DNA from: Rhodococcus sp. KRD162
GTDB lineage: Bacteria > Actinomycetota > Actinomycetes > Mycobacteriales > Mycobacteriaceae
Direction: 5' to 3'
DNA: 64,000 nt
Assembly: GCF_017168335.1 (NCBI RefSeq)
Contig: NZ_JABFAU010000011.1
Span: 325,485-389,484, forward strand
The stretch's first letter is position 1; every line of letters begins with the position of its first letter. Shown piece by piece: positions 8,078 to 17,317 of this stretch. The position numbers and the translations under genes were made by a program. Below the pieces are notes generated by a model. That model saw nothing but the letters and a program-made list of their open reading frames with translations. It made no database searches and was not told where the DNA came from.

Positions 8078-10180
8078 ATGCGCGTGGTAGTCGGAATCGG
8101 AGCGCGGAAGGGAGTAGATGCAACCGAGGTGATACGCGTCGTCTCGACTGTGCTGCAGCAGAACTGGCAGGTCGACACGATCGCCTCGATCGACGGAAAA
8201 GCCGAACTGGTGTCGGCGGTGGCGTCGAACATGGGGGTGCGGGGGGTGACGTACTCGGGGTCCGAACTCGCGCAGGTCACGACGACGAGTTCCTCGCCGC
8301 GCGTTCTCGACGCCGTCGGCAGTGCCAGCGTCGCCGAGGCCGCGGTGCGCCTGGCCGGTGCGGCAGGGCCGCTGCTGGTGCCGAGAACCGTCCAGGGTGC
8401 GGTGGTCGTCGCGGTGGCTGCGGTGGCTGCGGTGGCCGCGGTGAGCGAGGTGGCCGGGAATTTCCGTGCCGAAGGCTGGCAAACGTCGACCGACCCGGGC
8501 ACTGTGGATCGAATGAACCCCGACAGCCCTGTTGTGCTCGGCCCGATCGCCCGGTACGTCGGCACCGACACGGCGACCCTGTGGTTCGAGATGGCCGAAG
8601 CATCGACCGTCACGGTCGTCACCGACACCGGCGTTCGGGCGCAGGAACGAACGTGGGGCCTGTACGGCCATCACTTCGCGCTGGTCGCACTGGAAGGGCT
8701 GCCCGCCGATTCCACCGTGCACTACGAGGTGTTCGTGGACGAGCGCACGGTGTGGCCGCCTCAGGGCCGCCGAGCCGCCATCCACACTCTCGACGTCCAC
8801 GGGCCCGTCACGTTGGCATTCGGATCGTGCCGACGAGGCGACAACTACAGCAAAGAATCTCTCGATCAGATCGGGGCCGACGCCCTGGCCGGACTCGGGA
8901 ATGCGCTGATCGAGCAGGATCCCGGTCAGTGGCCGCAGGCGTTGCTGCTGCTCGGTGACCAGGTCTACGCCGACGATCCATCGCCGGAGATCCTCGAGCG
9001 GCTGCAGGAGCGCCGACGGTCGGGGCAAGGGCCGACGAGTGCGATCGGCACCGATGCGGACAACGAGATCTGCGATTTCGAGGAGTACTCCTGGCTGTAC
9101 CGGGAGTCGTGGGGGCTCGAGCCGGTCAGAACATTGATGGCGAGCATCCCGTCGTGCATGATCCTCGACGATCACGACCTACGCGACGACTGGAATTCCT
9201 CGGCCTCCTGGCGTCGGGACATCGAGACCCGGCCGTGGTGGAACGACCGCGTCGTCGGCGCGTACTCCTCGTACTGGGTGTATCAGCACCTGGGTAATCT
9301 GTCGCCGAACGAACTGGCGCAGGACCAGATGTACTCCGCGGTACGATCGGCCGCCGGCGATGCCGAGCGAGAGAAATTGTTGGCGGACTTCGCCTTACGC
9401 GTGGACCGGAAGCCCGAGGCCGGACGGTGGAGCTTCTGTCGCGATTTCGGTGATACCCGGCTGATCATGATCGACTCACGCTGCTCGCGAAATCTCGATC
9501 CGAACAACCGAGAGATGGTCGATGCGAAGGAATGGGCCTGGGTACGTGAGCGAGCCATGGAGAGGACTCCGCGGCATCTGCTGTTCGGTTCCTCGTTGCC
9601 CTACCTGATGCTGCCTGCCCTGCATCACCTCGAACAGTGGAACGAGGCTGTGGCGCAGGGGAGTTGGGGCCGGTTGCCGGCCAAGGTGGCGGAGAAGATG
9701 CGCATCGGCCTCGATCTCGAACACTGGGCGGCTTTCACCAACTCGTTCCACGACATGGCAGCTCTGACCCGTGAGCTCTCCCGCGGGGAGAACACACCCG
9801 CCTCCATCCTGTGGCTCTCGGGAGACGTGCACTGCTCCTATGTCGCGAATGCGGACTTCGGGGTGGGCGGCCGCGCGGTGCCGGCGACCTATCAGCTCAC
9901 CATGTCGCCGTTCCGCAATCCGTTGGATCTGCCGATCCGCGCGGTCAACAAGCTGGCCATCAAGCACCCTGCGGCCAGGGTCCTGTCGCAGCTGGCGCGC
10001 GCTGCGCACGTGGGACCATCCGGTGTCGAGTGGGAGGCCGAGGCGGGGCCGTGGTTCGACAACGGCGTGATGTTGCTGACCCTGCACGGCGACTCGGCTC
10101 GGTTGCAGGTGCGCCACGCCCATGTCGACGATGCAGGCAAGCAGGTTCTCACGGAGACCGCGACCCTGGCCCTCGCCTAG
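8078..10180 (+). CDS. CobE/CbiG C-terminal domain fused to a PhoD-like metallophosphatase
   Basis: One uninterrupted 700-residue frame holds two unrelated parts. Residues 1-115 match the CobE/CbiG C-terminal family (VVVGIGARKGVDATEV, LASIDGKAE-type core, SVAEAAV near 85, LLVPR near 99), which fits the corrin operon. Residues 146-700 match PhoD-like phosphodiesterases with the metal-site motifs GDQVYADD (293), DDHDLRDDW (364) and SGDVHCSY (582). The roughly 30-residue linker is encoded by 9-base repeats. An internal ATG at 8513 could start a separate phosphatase, but I see no good ribosome site, and no stop separates the halves. It begins 12 bases after cobB. Whether the cell makes a fusion or two proteins is open. 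Confidence 0.8.
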   Translation: MRVVVGIGARKGVDATEVIRVVSTVLQQNWQVDTIASIDGKAELVSAVASNMGVRGVTYSGSELAQVTTTSSSPRVLDAVGSASVAEAAVRLAGAAGPLLVPRTVQGAVVVAVAAVAAVAAVSEVAGNFRAEGWQTSTDPGTVDRMNPDSPVVLGPIARYVGTDTATLWFEMAEASTVTVVTDTGVRAQERTWGLYGHHFALVALEGLPADSTVHYEVFVDERTVWPPQGRRAAIHTLDVHGPVTLAFGSCRRGDNYSKESLDQIGADALAGLGNALIEQDPGQWPQALLLLGDQVYADDPSPEILERLQERRRSGQGPTSAIGTDADNEICDFEEYSWLYRESWGLEPVRTLMASIPSCMILDDHDLRDDWNSSASWRRDIETRPWWNDRVVGAYSSYWVYQHLGNLSPNELAQDQMYSAVRSAAGDAEREKLLADFALRVDRKPEAGRWSFCRDFGDTRLIMIDSRCSRNLDPNNREMVDAKEWAWVRERAMERTPRHLLFGSSLPYLMLPALHHLEQWNEAVAQGSWGRLPAKVAEKMRIGLDLEHWAAFTNSFHDMAALTRELSRGENTPASILWLSGDVHCSYVANADFGVGGRAVPATYQLTMSPFRNPLDLPIRAVNKLAIKHPAARVLSQLARAAHVGPSGVEWEAEAGPWFDNGVMLLTLHGDSARLQVRHAHVDDAGKQVLTETATLALA
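8411..8443 (+). repeat. 9-base tandem repeat at the CobE-PhoD junction
   Basis: GCGGTGGCT occurs as 3.7 tandem copies (last full copy ends in C). It encodes repeated Ala-Val-Ala residues immediately after the CobE domain. A TGA at 8442-8444 lies one frame away right at the end of the array, so a small indel here would end CobE at once. Confidence 0.85.
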
Positions 10181-10247
10181 AGACAACTCGAACTCGCCTA
10201 GAGAGCGCTGGCCCTCGCCTGGAGACAGCTCGCCCTCGGCGACCGAG
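10168..10247 (+). repeat. 21-base imperfect tandem repeats across the stop of the fusion gene
   Basis: The core CTCGCCTAGAGACA and its variants recur with an exact 21-base period, starting at 10172, 10193, 10214 and, more diverged, 10235. The first copy contains the last codons and TAG stop of the phosphatase gene; the second carries another in-frame TAG. The array fills most of the gap before the ABC-F gene. Confidence 0.85.
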
Positions 10248-10291
10248 AAACGATTGGCCATCGCGGGGCCGATGAGGTTGGCTGGTTCGTC

Positions 10292-11974
10292 GTGGCCCAC
10301 CTCGAACTGAACGACATCGTCTACTTCCTGCCCGATGGACGGCAGTTGCTCAACGGCGTCGGATTTCGGGTGGGCGACGGTGCCAAGGCTGCGCTGATCG
10401 GCCCCAACGGAACCGGCAAGACGACGCTGACCCGGATCATCGCGGGCGACGAAACCGCGGATGAGGGCTCTGTGTCGAGTTCAGGCTCGCTCGGGGTGAT
10501 GCGGCAGTTCGTCGGTCAGTTGCGCGACGATTCGACCGTCCGCGACCTGCTGCTGTCGGTGGCCCCGCCCGCAGTTCGAACGGCTGCCGCTGCGCTCGAT
10601 GCAGCCGAGAACGCGATGATCGAGGTCGACGACGAGAAGACCCAGATGAAATACGCGCAGGCTCTGGCGGATTGGGGTGATGTCGGCGGCTACGACCTCG
10701 AGCCGTTCTGGGACAAGGTCACCACGGCAGCACTCGGAATGCCGTTCGATCGAGCGAAGTGGCGCAGTGCGTCGACTCTCAGTGGCGGTGAGCAGAAGCG
10801 CCTCGTACTCGAAGCGTTGTTCGCCGGCTCGGACACTCTGTTGCTTCTCGACGAGCCGGACAACTATCTCGACGTGCCGGGCAAGCGCTGGCTCGAAGCG
10901 ACCATTCGCGATTCCGACAAGTCCGTCCTGTTCATCAGCCACGACCGGGAGCTCATTGCCAACGCCGCCAACCGGATCGTGACGCTGGAGCCGGGCGTCA
11001 GCGGTGCTACCTCGTGGGTGCACGGCGGCGGGTTCGGGACGTATCACGCCGCGCGCGAGGACCGGAATGCTCGGCTCGACGAACTGCGTCGGCGGTGGGA
11101 CGAGGAACTGGTCAAACTCAGGGCATTGGTCCTGCGTCTGCGGGAGAAGGCCAAATTCAACGACGGGGTTGCCGCTCGATATCACGCGTCTCAGACCCGG
11201 TTGGCCAAGTTCGAGGAGGCCGGACCGCCGGAAGCGGTGCCGTTGAAGCAGCACGTCACCGTTCGTCTACGCGGCGGCCGAACAGCCAAGCGTGCGTTGG
11301 TCTGTACGGCACTGGAACTGACCGGACTGATGAAGCCCTTCGACACCGAGATCTGGTACGGAGACCGCGTCGCCGTGCTGGGCTCCAACGGTTCGGGCAA
11401 ATCGCACTTTCTGCGGCTGCTCGCCAACGGTGGCACCGATCCCGAGAAGGAACACCAGCCGGTGCAGGAGCTCGCGTTGGATCCGGTACCGCACACCGGC
11501 ACGGCGGTCCTCGGGGCCCGGGTGCGGCCTGGACTGTTCGCGCAGACGCATACCCGCCCGGACCTGGCGGGCAACACGTTGCTCGACATCTTGCACATGG
11601 GCAACGAGCATCGGGACGGGATGGGACGGGAGGCCGCGGGGCGGGCACTGGACCGATACGGTCTGGCCCGCGCTGCCGAGCAGTCCTACGACAATCTCTC
11701 CGGCGGCCAGCAGGCCCGGGTACAGATCCTGCTGCTCGAACTCTCCGGTGCCACACTGCTGCTGCTCGACGAGCCCACCGACAACCTCGACCTCATGTCG
11801 GCCGATGCGCTCGAGGACGCGATCGCGGCGTTCGACGGCACCGTCATCGCGGTGACACACGACCGCTGGTTCGCCCGCAGCTTCGACCGATTCCTGGTGT
11901 TCGGCAGCACCGGTCAGGCCTACGAATCCGCCGAGCCAGTATGGGACGAGAAGAGGGTGCAGCGCGCGCGGTAG
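10292..11974 (+). CDS. ABC-F family ATPase
   Basis: This 560-residue soluble protein has two ATP-binding cassettes and no membrane segment, the hallmark of the ribosome-associated ABC-F family. The first cassette has GPNGTGKT (37-44), LSGGEQKR near 164 and LLLLDEPDNYLD. The second has GSNGSGKS near 366, LSGGQQAR near 469 and LLLDEPTDNLDL. Family roles include translation-factor-like relief of stalled ribosomes and resistance to ribosome-targeting antibiotics; neither can be assigned here. The start is GTG with only a distant GAGG. It sits between the cobalamin genes and cysG without an obvious link to either. Confidence 0.9.
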   Translation: MAHLELNDIVYFLPDGRQLLNGVGFRVGDGAKAALIGPNGTGKTTLTRIIAGDETADEGSVSSSGSLGVMRQFVGQLRDDSTVRDLLLSVAPPAVRTAAAALDAAENAMIEVDDEKTQMKYAQALADWGDVGGYDLEPFWDKVTTAALGMPFDRAKWRSASTLSGGEQKRLVLEALFAGSDTLLLLDEPDNYLDVPGKRWLEATIRDSDKSVLFISHDRELIANAANRIVTLEPGVSGATSWVHGGGFGTYHAAREDRNARLDELRRRWDEELVKLRALVLRLREKAKFNDGVAARYHASQTRLAKFEEAGPPEAVPLKQHVTVRLRGGRTAKRALVCTALELTGLMKPFDTEIWYGDRVAVLGSNGSGKSHFLRLLANGGTDPEKEHQPVQELALDPVPHTGTAVLGARVRPGLFAQTHTRPDLAGNTLLDILHMGNEHRDGMGREAAGRALDRYGLARAAEQSYDNLSGGQQARVQILLLELSGATLLLLDEPTDNLDLMSADALEDAIAAFDGTVIAVTHDRWFARSFDRFLVFGSTGQAYESAEPVWDEKRVQRAR

Positions 11975-11985
11975 CGTTTCCTCTC

Positions 11986-13221
11986 GTGAACGCGACTGAT
12001 TCTCCCTATCTGGTCGGCCTGAATCTGGACGGGCGACGCGTCGTCGTGGTCGGGGGTGGCACCGTCGCGCAGCGTCGATTGCCGCTGCTCATCTCCTCCG
12101 GTGCCGTGGTGCACGTCATCACTCGTGAGGCAACACCCGCCGTCGAGGCAATGGCGACGGCGGGCCAGGTGACGCTCGAATTGCGCGAGTATCGCGAGGG
12201 CGACCTCGCCGAGGCCTGGTACGCCATTGCCTGCACCGACGAGGCCGAGACCAACGTCGCGATCGTCGCAGAGGCCACTGCGGCCAAGATCTTCTGCGTC
12301 CGCGCAGACATCGCCAAGGACGGGACGGCAGTGACGCCCGCCTCGGCCGAGTGGGACGGCCTGACCCTCGGTGTGCTCGCAGGCGGGGAGCACCGGCGGT
12401 CCGCTGCTGTGCGCAATGCCGTGATCGAGGCCCTGCAGTCCGGTGTGGTTGCCGATTCGGCGCATGCCCCGATGACCGGTGTCGCGCTGGTAGGTGGTGG
12501 CCCCGGTGACCCCGATCTCATCACCGTCCGCGGACGAAGGCTGCTCGCCTACGCCGATGTCGTGGTGGCCGACCGCCTCGCTCCGCCCGAGCTGCTCGCC
12601 GAGCTGGGGCCGCACGTCGAGGTGATCGACGCCTCCAAGATTCCGTATGGCCGCGCGATGGCGCAGGAAGCGATCAACCAGGCGTTGATCGACGGTGCGC
12701 GAGCCGGGAAGTTCGTCGTGCGGCTCAAAGGCGGCGATCCCTACGTGTTCGGACGTGGATACGAGGAGCTCGAGGCGCTCGCGGCCGAGGGAATTCCGGT
12801 GACCGTGGTACCCGGCATCACCAGTGCGATCTCGGTGCCGTCATCGGCCGGAATCCCGGTGACGCATCGAGGCGTCACCCACGAGTTCGTCGTCGTCAGC
12901 GGCCATGTGGCCCCTGATCACCCCGATTCGCTCGTCGATTGGGCAGCTCTGGCCAAGCTCGAGGGCACCATCGTGCTGCTCATGGCCGTCGAGCGGATAG
13001 GGCTGTTTGCCGACGTACTGGTTGCAGGCGGCCGGGCGGCCGACACTCCGGTCATCGTCGTACAGGAGGGCACGATGCGTACCCAGCGCGAGGTTCGGGC
13101 GGATCTGAGCACCGTCGCCGAGGCCGTCCGTGAAGCAGGGATCAGGCCTCCTGCAATCGTTGTGATCGGAACTGTTGCCGGTTTCTCTGTCAACGCCGGT
13201 ACCGTGAACTCTCGTGCCTGA
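11986..13221 (+). CDS. cysG: Siroheme synthase: precorrin-2 dehydrogenase/ferrochelatase plus uroporphyrinogen-III methyltransferase
   Basis: This 411-residue bifunctional protein feeds both siroheme and cobalamin synthesis. The N-terminal half is the NAD-dependent dehydrogenase/chelatase with VVVVGGGTVAQRRLPLL near residue 18. The C-terminal half is the SAM-dependent methyltransferase with VALVGGGPGDPDLITV near 165, VVADRL near 190 and VRLKGGDPYVFGRG near 245. I chose the GTG at 11986 because it matches the mycobacterial N-terminus (DSPYLVGLNL); the same frame is open far upstream inside the ABC-F gene, but that is only a shadow. It starts 11 bases after the ABC-F stop. Confidence 0.95.
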   Translation: MNATDSPYLVGLNLDGRRVVVVGGGTVAQRRLPLLISSGAVVHVITREATPAVEAMATAGQVTLELREYREGDLAEAWYAIACTDEAETNVAIVAEATAAKIFCVRADIAKDGTAVTPASAEWDGLTLGVLAGGEHRRSAAVRNAVIEALQSGVVADSAHAPMTGVALVGGGPGDPDLITVRGRRLLAYADVVVADRLAPPELLAELGPHVEVIDASKIPYGRAMAQEAINQALIDGARAGKFVVRLKGGDPYVFGRGYEELEALAAEGIPVTVVPGITSAISVPSSAGIPVTHRGVTHEFVVVSGHVAPDHPDSLVDWAALAKLEGTIVLLMAVERIGLFADVLVAGGRAADTPVIVVQEGTMRTQREVRADLSTVAEAVREAGIRPPAIVVIGTVAGFSVNAGTVNSRA

Positions 13222-14716
13222 AACACCGATACCCGACAACTCCGTCACCGAGATCAAATACCCGGTGACCACCCGCGCGTTCGGGATGGCCATCATCGTC
13301 CTGAGCGGCCTGCAATTGATGGTGGTGCTCGACGGCACCGTCGCCAACTTGGCGCTGGCACCGCTCCAGGCCGATCTCGGGCTGTCGGACGCGGGCCGCA
13401 ACTGGGTGCTGACCTCGTACGCACTGGCCTTCGGCGGGCTGATGCTGCTGGGCGGCAGGCTCGGCGATGCCTTCGGACGCAAGAAGATGTTCCTGGCCGG
13501 CGTGGTGCTGTTCACCGTCGCGTCGTTGCTCTGCGGCCTCGCGGTCAACGAAGCCACCCTGGTCGCGGCGCGAGCGTTGCAGGGTGTCGGTGCCGCGGTG
13601 GCCTCGCCCACGGCATTCGCGTTGGTGGCGACGACCTTCGCACCGGGACCGGTGCGCAACCAGGCCATTGCGATCTATGCGGCCATGACCGGTGTCGGAT
13701 CCATCGCCGGTCTGATCATCGGTGGAGCGCTCACCGAGGTGTCCTGGCGCTGGATCTTCCTGATCAACGTGCCCATCGGTGTGGTCATCGTGGTGCTCGC
13801 GGTCGTGTCGCTTCAGGAGACGGTCGGCGCGAAGTTGGCGCTGGACGTACCCGGCGCGATCCTGGCGACGCTCGGTTGTACCGGCGTCGTGCTGGCGCTG
13901 AGCGAGGGCACCGAACTGGGCTGGACCAATCCGATCGTGATCGTCTCGCTGGTGGCAGGGCTGCTCTTCCTCGGACTGTTCCTGATGGTCGAGCGGCGAG
14001 CCGACAATCCGCTGCTGCCGTTCTCGTTGTTCGGCAGCAGCGACCGCGTTGCCACGTTCGTGGCGATCTTCTTCGCCGGTGGCGTGATGTTCTGCCTGGC
14101 GGCGTACGTGGCCCTGTTCGTCCAGGACATCCTGGGCTACAGCCCGCTGCACGCGGGTCTGGCGTTCGTTCCGTTCGCCTTCGGTCTCGGTGCCGCGGCG
14201 TTCCTCGCCTCGCAACTGGTCACCCGGATCGCCCCGCGATGGCTGATTCTCAGCGGTGCGGTCATCATGATCGGCTGGTTGATGGTTTCGGTGACGACGA
14301 TGAACGCGGATTCGGCATACTTCCCCGGGTTGTTCTTCCCCGTCATCGGCATCGGGTTCGGAGTGGGTCTGACGGTGGTTCCACTGCCGCTGTGCGCCAT
14401 CGCCGGGGTCAGCCCCACCGAGATCGGTCCGCTGACCGCGATCGCGCTGGTTGCGCAAACACTCGGTGGTCCGCTGGCTCTGGCCGTGATCGGGGCGTTG
14501 GTCACCTCACGAACCCTCTCCCTCGGGGGCACGTCGGGACCGGCGAACCTGATGAACGACCTGCAACTCGACGCCCTGAGCTCGGGCTACATGTTCGCGT
14601 TGTTCTGCTGCGCGGTCTGTGCCGTGATCGCGGGAGCCGCGGCGCTGTTCATCCGCTTCACCCCGCAGCAGGTGGCCCAAGCCCAGGCCGCTCAGGAAGA
14701 CGCCCAGAAGAGCTGA
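13214..14716 (+). CDS. efpA: EfpA-like MFS multidrug efflux transporter
   Basis: This 500-residue, 14-helix major facilitator of the DHA2 drug:proton antiporter type sits in the cytoplasmic membrane. Motif A GGRLGDAFGRKK lies near residue 79 and motif C-like GVGSIAGLIIGGAL near 160. The GTG start overlaps the end of cysG by eight bases. M. tuberculosis efpA (Rv2846c) is likewise next to cysG (Rv2847c), which is the main reason for the name. The gene ends base-to-base against the convergent mgtE stop. Confidence 0.9.
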   Translation: MPETPIPDNSVTEIKYPVTTRAFGMAIIVLSGLQLMVVLDGTVANLALAPLQADLGLSDAGRNWVLTSYALAFGGLMLLGGRLGDAFGRKKMFLAGVVLFTVASLLCGLAVNEATLVAARALQGVGAAVASPTAFALVATTFAPGPVRNQAIAIYAAMTGVGSIAGLIIGGALTEVSWRWIFLINVPIGVVIVVLAVVSLQETVGAKLALDVPGAILATLGCTGVVLALSEGTELGWTNPIVIVSLVAGLLFLGLFLMVERRADNPLLPFSLFGSSDRVATFVAIFFAGGVMFCLAAYVALFVQDILGYSPLHAGLAFVPFAFGLGAAAFLASQLVTRIAPRWLILSGAVIMIGWLMVSVTTMNADSAYFPGLFFPVIGIGFGVGLTVVPLPLCAIAGVSPTEIGPLTAIALVAQTLGGPLALAVIGALVTSRTLSLGGTSGPANLMNDLQLDALSSGYMFALFCCAVCAVIAGAAALFIRFTPQQVAQAQAAQEDAQKS

Positions 14717-16063
14717 TCACACGCCGAGAACTGCCTTGGCGATGAGGAAGTAGACGATCAATCCGCTTGCATCGCAGAAGGTCGAGATGAACGGCGTCGA
14801 GAACACCGCAGGATCGACACCGATCTTCTTGGCAACCAGCGGCATGGCACCGCCGACCGTCGCCGCAAGAGTGCAGATGGACAGCAATGTGGTTCCGATC
14901 ACGACGCCGAGGTGCCAGTCGTAGACGAGTCCGGCGATGACGAAGCCCAAGGTGCCGAGCATGGCACCCATCGTCGCTCCGACCCGAACCTCGCGAAACA
15001 GCACCGCGGCGATGTCTCGCGGTCGTACGTCGCCCAGCGCCAGAGCGCGGGTGACGGTGGTCGCGGCCTGCGAACCGGTGTTGCCTCCGGTCCCGGTGAG
15101 CAGCGGGATGAACAGGGCGAGAGTGACGACGGCGGCGAGTGCGTGCTCGAAGATCTCGAGGACCTGCACCGTGAGAATCGCAGACAGGGCCAGCACGAGC
15201 AGCCACACCACCCGCGAGCGAACGATGGACAGCACCGGAGTGGACAGATAGGGCCGCCGTAGCGGTTCCGAACCGCCCGTGCGAGCGGCGTCCTCGTCCT
15301 CGGCTTCCTCCAGAATGCGTGCGGACTGCTCGAGGGTGAGAATCCCGACGAGCCTTCTCTCGGAGTCGACGACCACCACAGCGGGGCTGCGGTGCTCGAA
15401 GCACTGCCGGGCCGCGATCTCGGCGGACGAGTCCGCCTTCACCACAGGATGAACCGAATACAGATCGCCCACGGCTGTCGTCGACGCCGCGGTTGCCAGA
15501 TCGGCGAGGGTGACCACACCGAGCAGCGTGCGTTGCTCGTCGGTGATCGGCAGAACATAGACCGATTCGGCATCCGAGCCGGTTCGGCGCACGGCATCGA
15601 GCGCCTCGGCCACCGTCGTATCGCTGTGCAGGCGCACGTATTCGGGGCTCATTCGCCGTCCGACGCTTCCCCGGTCGTATCCCAACATCGGTGCCGTGAG
15701 CGCTCGTTGCGTGGGGGAGAGTCCACGCATCATTCGATGCGCGACATTCGAGGGCAGTTCGTCGAGCAGTTCGACGCGGTCGTCCGGGTCGAGGTTCTCG
15801 AACAGTGCGATCACGTCGTCGCTGCGCAGGCTCTCGAACAGCTCACTGCGCACCGTGGCGTCGAACCGCTCGAACACCGATACCGCCTCGTCCTTGGGCA
15901 ACAGGCGATAGAGCACCGCACGCTGAGCTGAGTCGACCCGCTCGAGTATCCGCACGGCATCCGTGGTCGACACCTCTGCCATCAACGTCGACAGGGCGGC
16001 CATATCGCGCTCGGCGAGCAATTCGGAGGTTCGCGTCATGATGTCGTCGAGAGTTTCGGGCAC
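14717..16063 (-). CDS. mgtE: Magnesium transporter MgtE
   Basis: MgtE is a gated magnesium channel. The 448-residue protein has the N-terminal MgtE_N helical domain (about 1-125, with LDPDDRVELLDELP), two CBS domains (about 130-260), and five membrane helices from about 285 with the pore signature PLLTGTGGNTGSQ near 320. The start is GTG. No room exists for an M-box riboswitch: only 42 bases separate it from the upstream DUF2786 gene, so control is likely by protein-level gating. Confidence 0.94.
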   Translation of the reverse strand: MPETLDDIMTRTSELLAERDMAALSTLMAEVSTTDAVRILERVDSAQRAVLYRLLPKDEAVSVFERFDATVRSELFESLRSDDVIALFENLDPDDRVELLDELPSNVAHRMMRGLSPTQRALTAPMLGYDRGSVGRRMSPEYVRLHSDTTVAEALDAVRRTGSDAESVYVLPITDEQRTLLGVVTLADLATAASTTAVGDLYSVHPVVKADSSAEIAARQCFEHRSPAVVVVDSERRLVGILTLEQSARILEEAEDEDAARTGGSEPLRRPYLSTPVLSIVRSRVVWLLVLALSAILTVQVLEIFEHALAAVVTLALFIPLLTGTGGNTGSQAATTVTRALALGDVRPRDIAAVLFREVRVGATMGAMLGTLGFVIAGLVYDWHLGVVIGTTLLSICTLAATVGGAMPLVAKKIGVDPAVFSTPFISTFCDASGLIVYFLIAKAVLGV

Positions 16064-16105
16064 AGAACCATTTTGCCTTGGTGCTCGGGTCGGGCGAACG
16101 ACGCG

Positions 16106-17317
16106 TCAGCGGGTGAGATCGGCTCGATCGGCCGCGGCATGACCGGAATCCCAACCCTCGGCGTCGAGGCGGGGTCCGCGCATCGGCTTGGCCGTCGGAA
16201 ACAGCCGATCGAATTCCGCTTCGACGGCGACGGTCCGGGCCGCCAGCATCGGCAACAGATCCTCGGATTCGTGACCGACCTCGGCGAGAGTGTGCGCGTC
16301 GGCGTCGGACAGGCGGTCTCCGATGCGAACGGCGTAGGCGTACAGGAACGCCTTGCCGAAGGCAGCCGAACCTGCTTTCTTGCGCTTCTTCGCTTCGGGG
16401 GAATGGCCGAGCGCCCGTGTTGCCTGCACCAACAGTGAGGTGAACAACAATTCGGTCTGCTCGACATCGACCGGCGATCCCACCAGAGTCGCCACAGCGA
16501 ACTCGGGATCCCAGATGGCCTTGACGCGGTTGGCGGTTCCCACGACGTGGAGCAGTTGAGCCTTTGCAGGCGCATGCGGGCCGTCGACGTGCACGCGTCG
16601 ACTGTGAATATCGATGTTGCCGCGGGAGAGCAGCATGGTGTCGATGGAGTAGCGGGTCATCAACTCCTGCGCCTTCGCCGTCAACGTCTCGGCTTCTTCC
16701 TCGAAATCCGTGGCATCGGCTTTGGCCAACAATCCGCGAATCTTGCTCAGCATCTTGGTGTTCGGTGCGTCGGAACCGGCCACACCGACCACCGTCGGGC
16801 GAGCCCGCGGCCACTGGGAGGGCTTCGGACCGAGCTGAGGCCAACGGGGAAGGGTCTGCCAGCGACCGAGCAGGGTCAGCACATCGAGCCATTGATCGCT
16901 CGCGGCGATGTAGTCGGACTTGCCGGACGCTGCGAGGTAGGCGGTCAGGAAATCCGGTGTGGCCTCCACCCGAGCCGCGACTTTCGGGAACTGTTCGCAG
17001 ATCGAGGACAGCTGGTCCACCCAGTCCTGAGGTGCTCGTGAGTCGGCGTCGGTGAGATCGGCCTGATGCAGTAGGACCGCTGCGGCCAGTGCGGCCACCG
17101 CGACGGTGTGCTGACGGCGCACTACGTGCACCAGATCCATCGGCTGCCAACCGTTTTCGTACAGAACCTCGATCATGTTCGTCAGTGTCAGAGAGCCGAG
17201 TGCGGTCGCGTCCAGCGACACCAGTCGATCGGCGACGTCGTCGGCGATGCGATGGCTCTTGGTCTTTCCGGACGACGCGTCGGCACCCTTGCGGAGGAGA
17301 CCGGGAATATCGGTCAT
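16106..17317 (-). CDS. DUF2786 domain protein
   Basis: I recognise the DUF2786 segment at about 187-226 (MLSKIRGLLAKADATDFEEE and the following TAKAQELM), an Ala/Glu-rich helical block of unknown function. The rest of the 403-residue protein is soluble and helical, with a charged KKRKKAG patch near 310. No catalytic motif is evident. Its ATG overlaps the stop of yaaA by four bases, so it is probably co-expressed with that peroxide-stress gene. Confidence 0.82.
   Translation of the reverse strand: MTDIPGLLRKGADASSGKTKSHRIADDVADRLVSLDATALGSLTLTNMIEVLYENGWQPMDLVHVVRRQHTVAVAALAAAVLLHQADLTDADSRAPQDWVDQLSSICEQFPKVAARVEATPDFLTAYLAASGKSDYIAASDQWLDVLTLLGRWQTLPRWPQLGPKPSQWPRARPTVVGVAGSDAPNTKMLSKIRGLLAKADATDFEEEAETLTAKAQELMTRYSIDTMLLSRGNIDIHSRRVHVDGPHAPAKAQLLHVVGTANRVKAIWDPEFAVATLVGSPVDVEQTELLFTSLLVQATRALGHSPEAKKRKKAGSAAFGKAFLYAYAVRIGDRLSDADAHTLAEVGHESEDLLPMLAARTVAVEAEFDRLFPTAKPMRGPRLDAEGWDSGHAAADRADLTR

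Noticed and set aside
11014..11985. Long upstream extension of the cysG frame
   Set aside because: It lies wholly inside the ABC-F gene in another phase and is Arg/Gly-rich; the conserved CysG start is at 11986.
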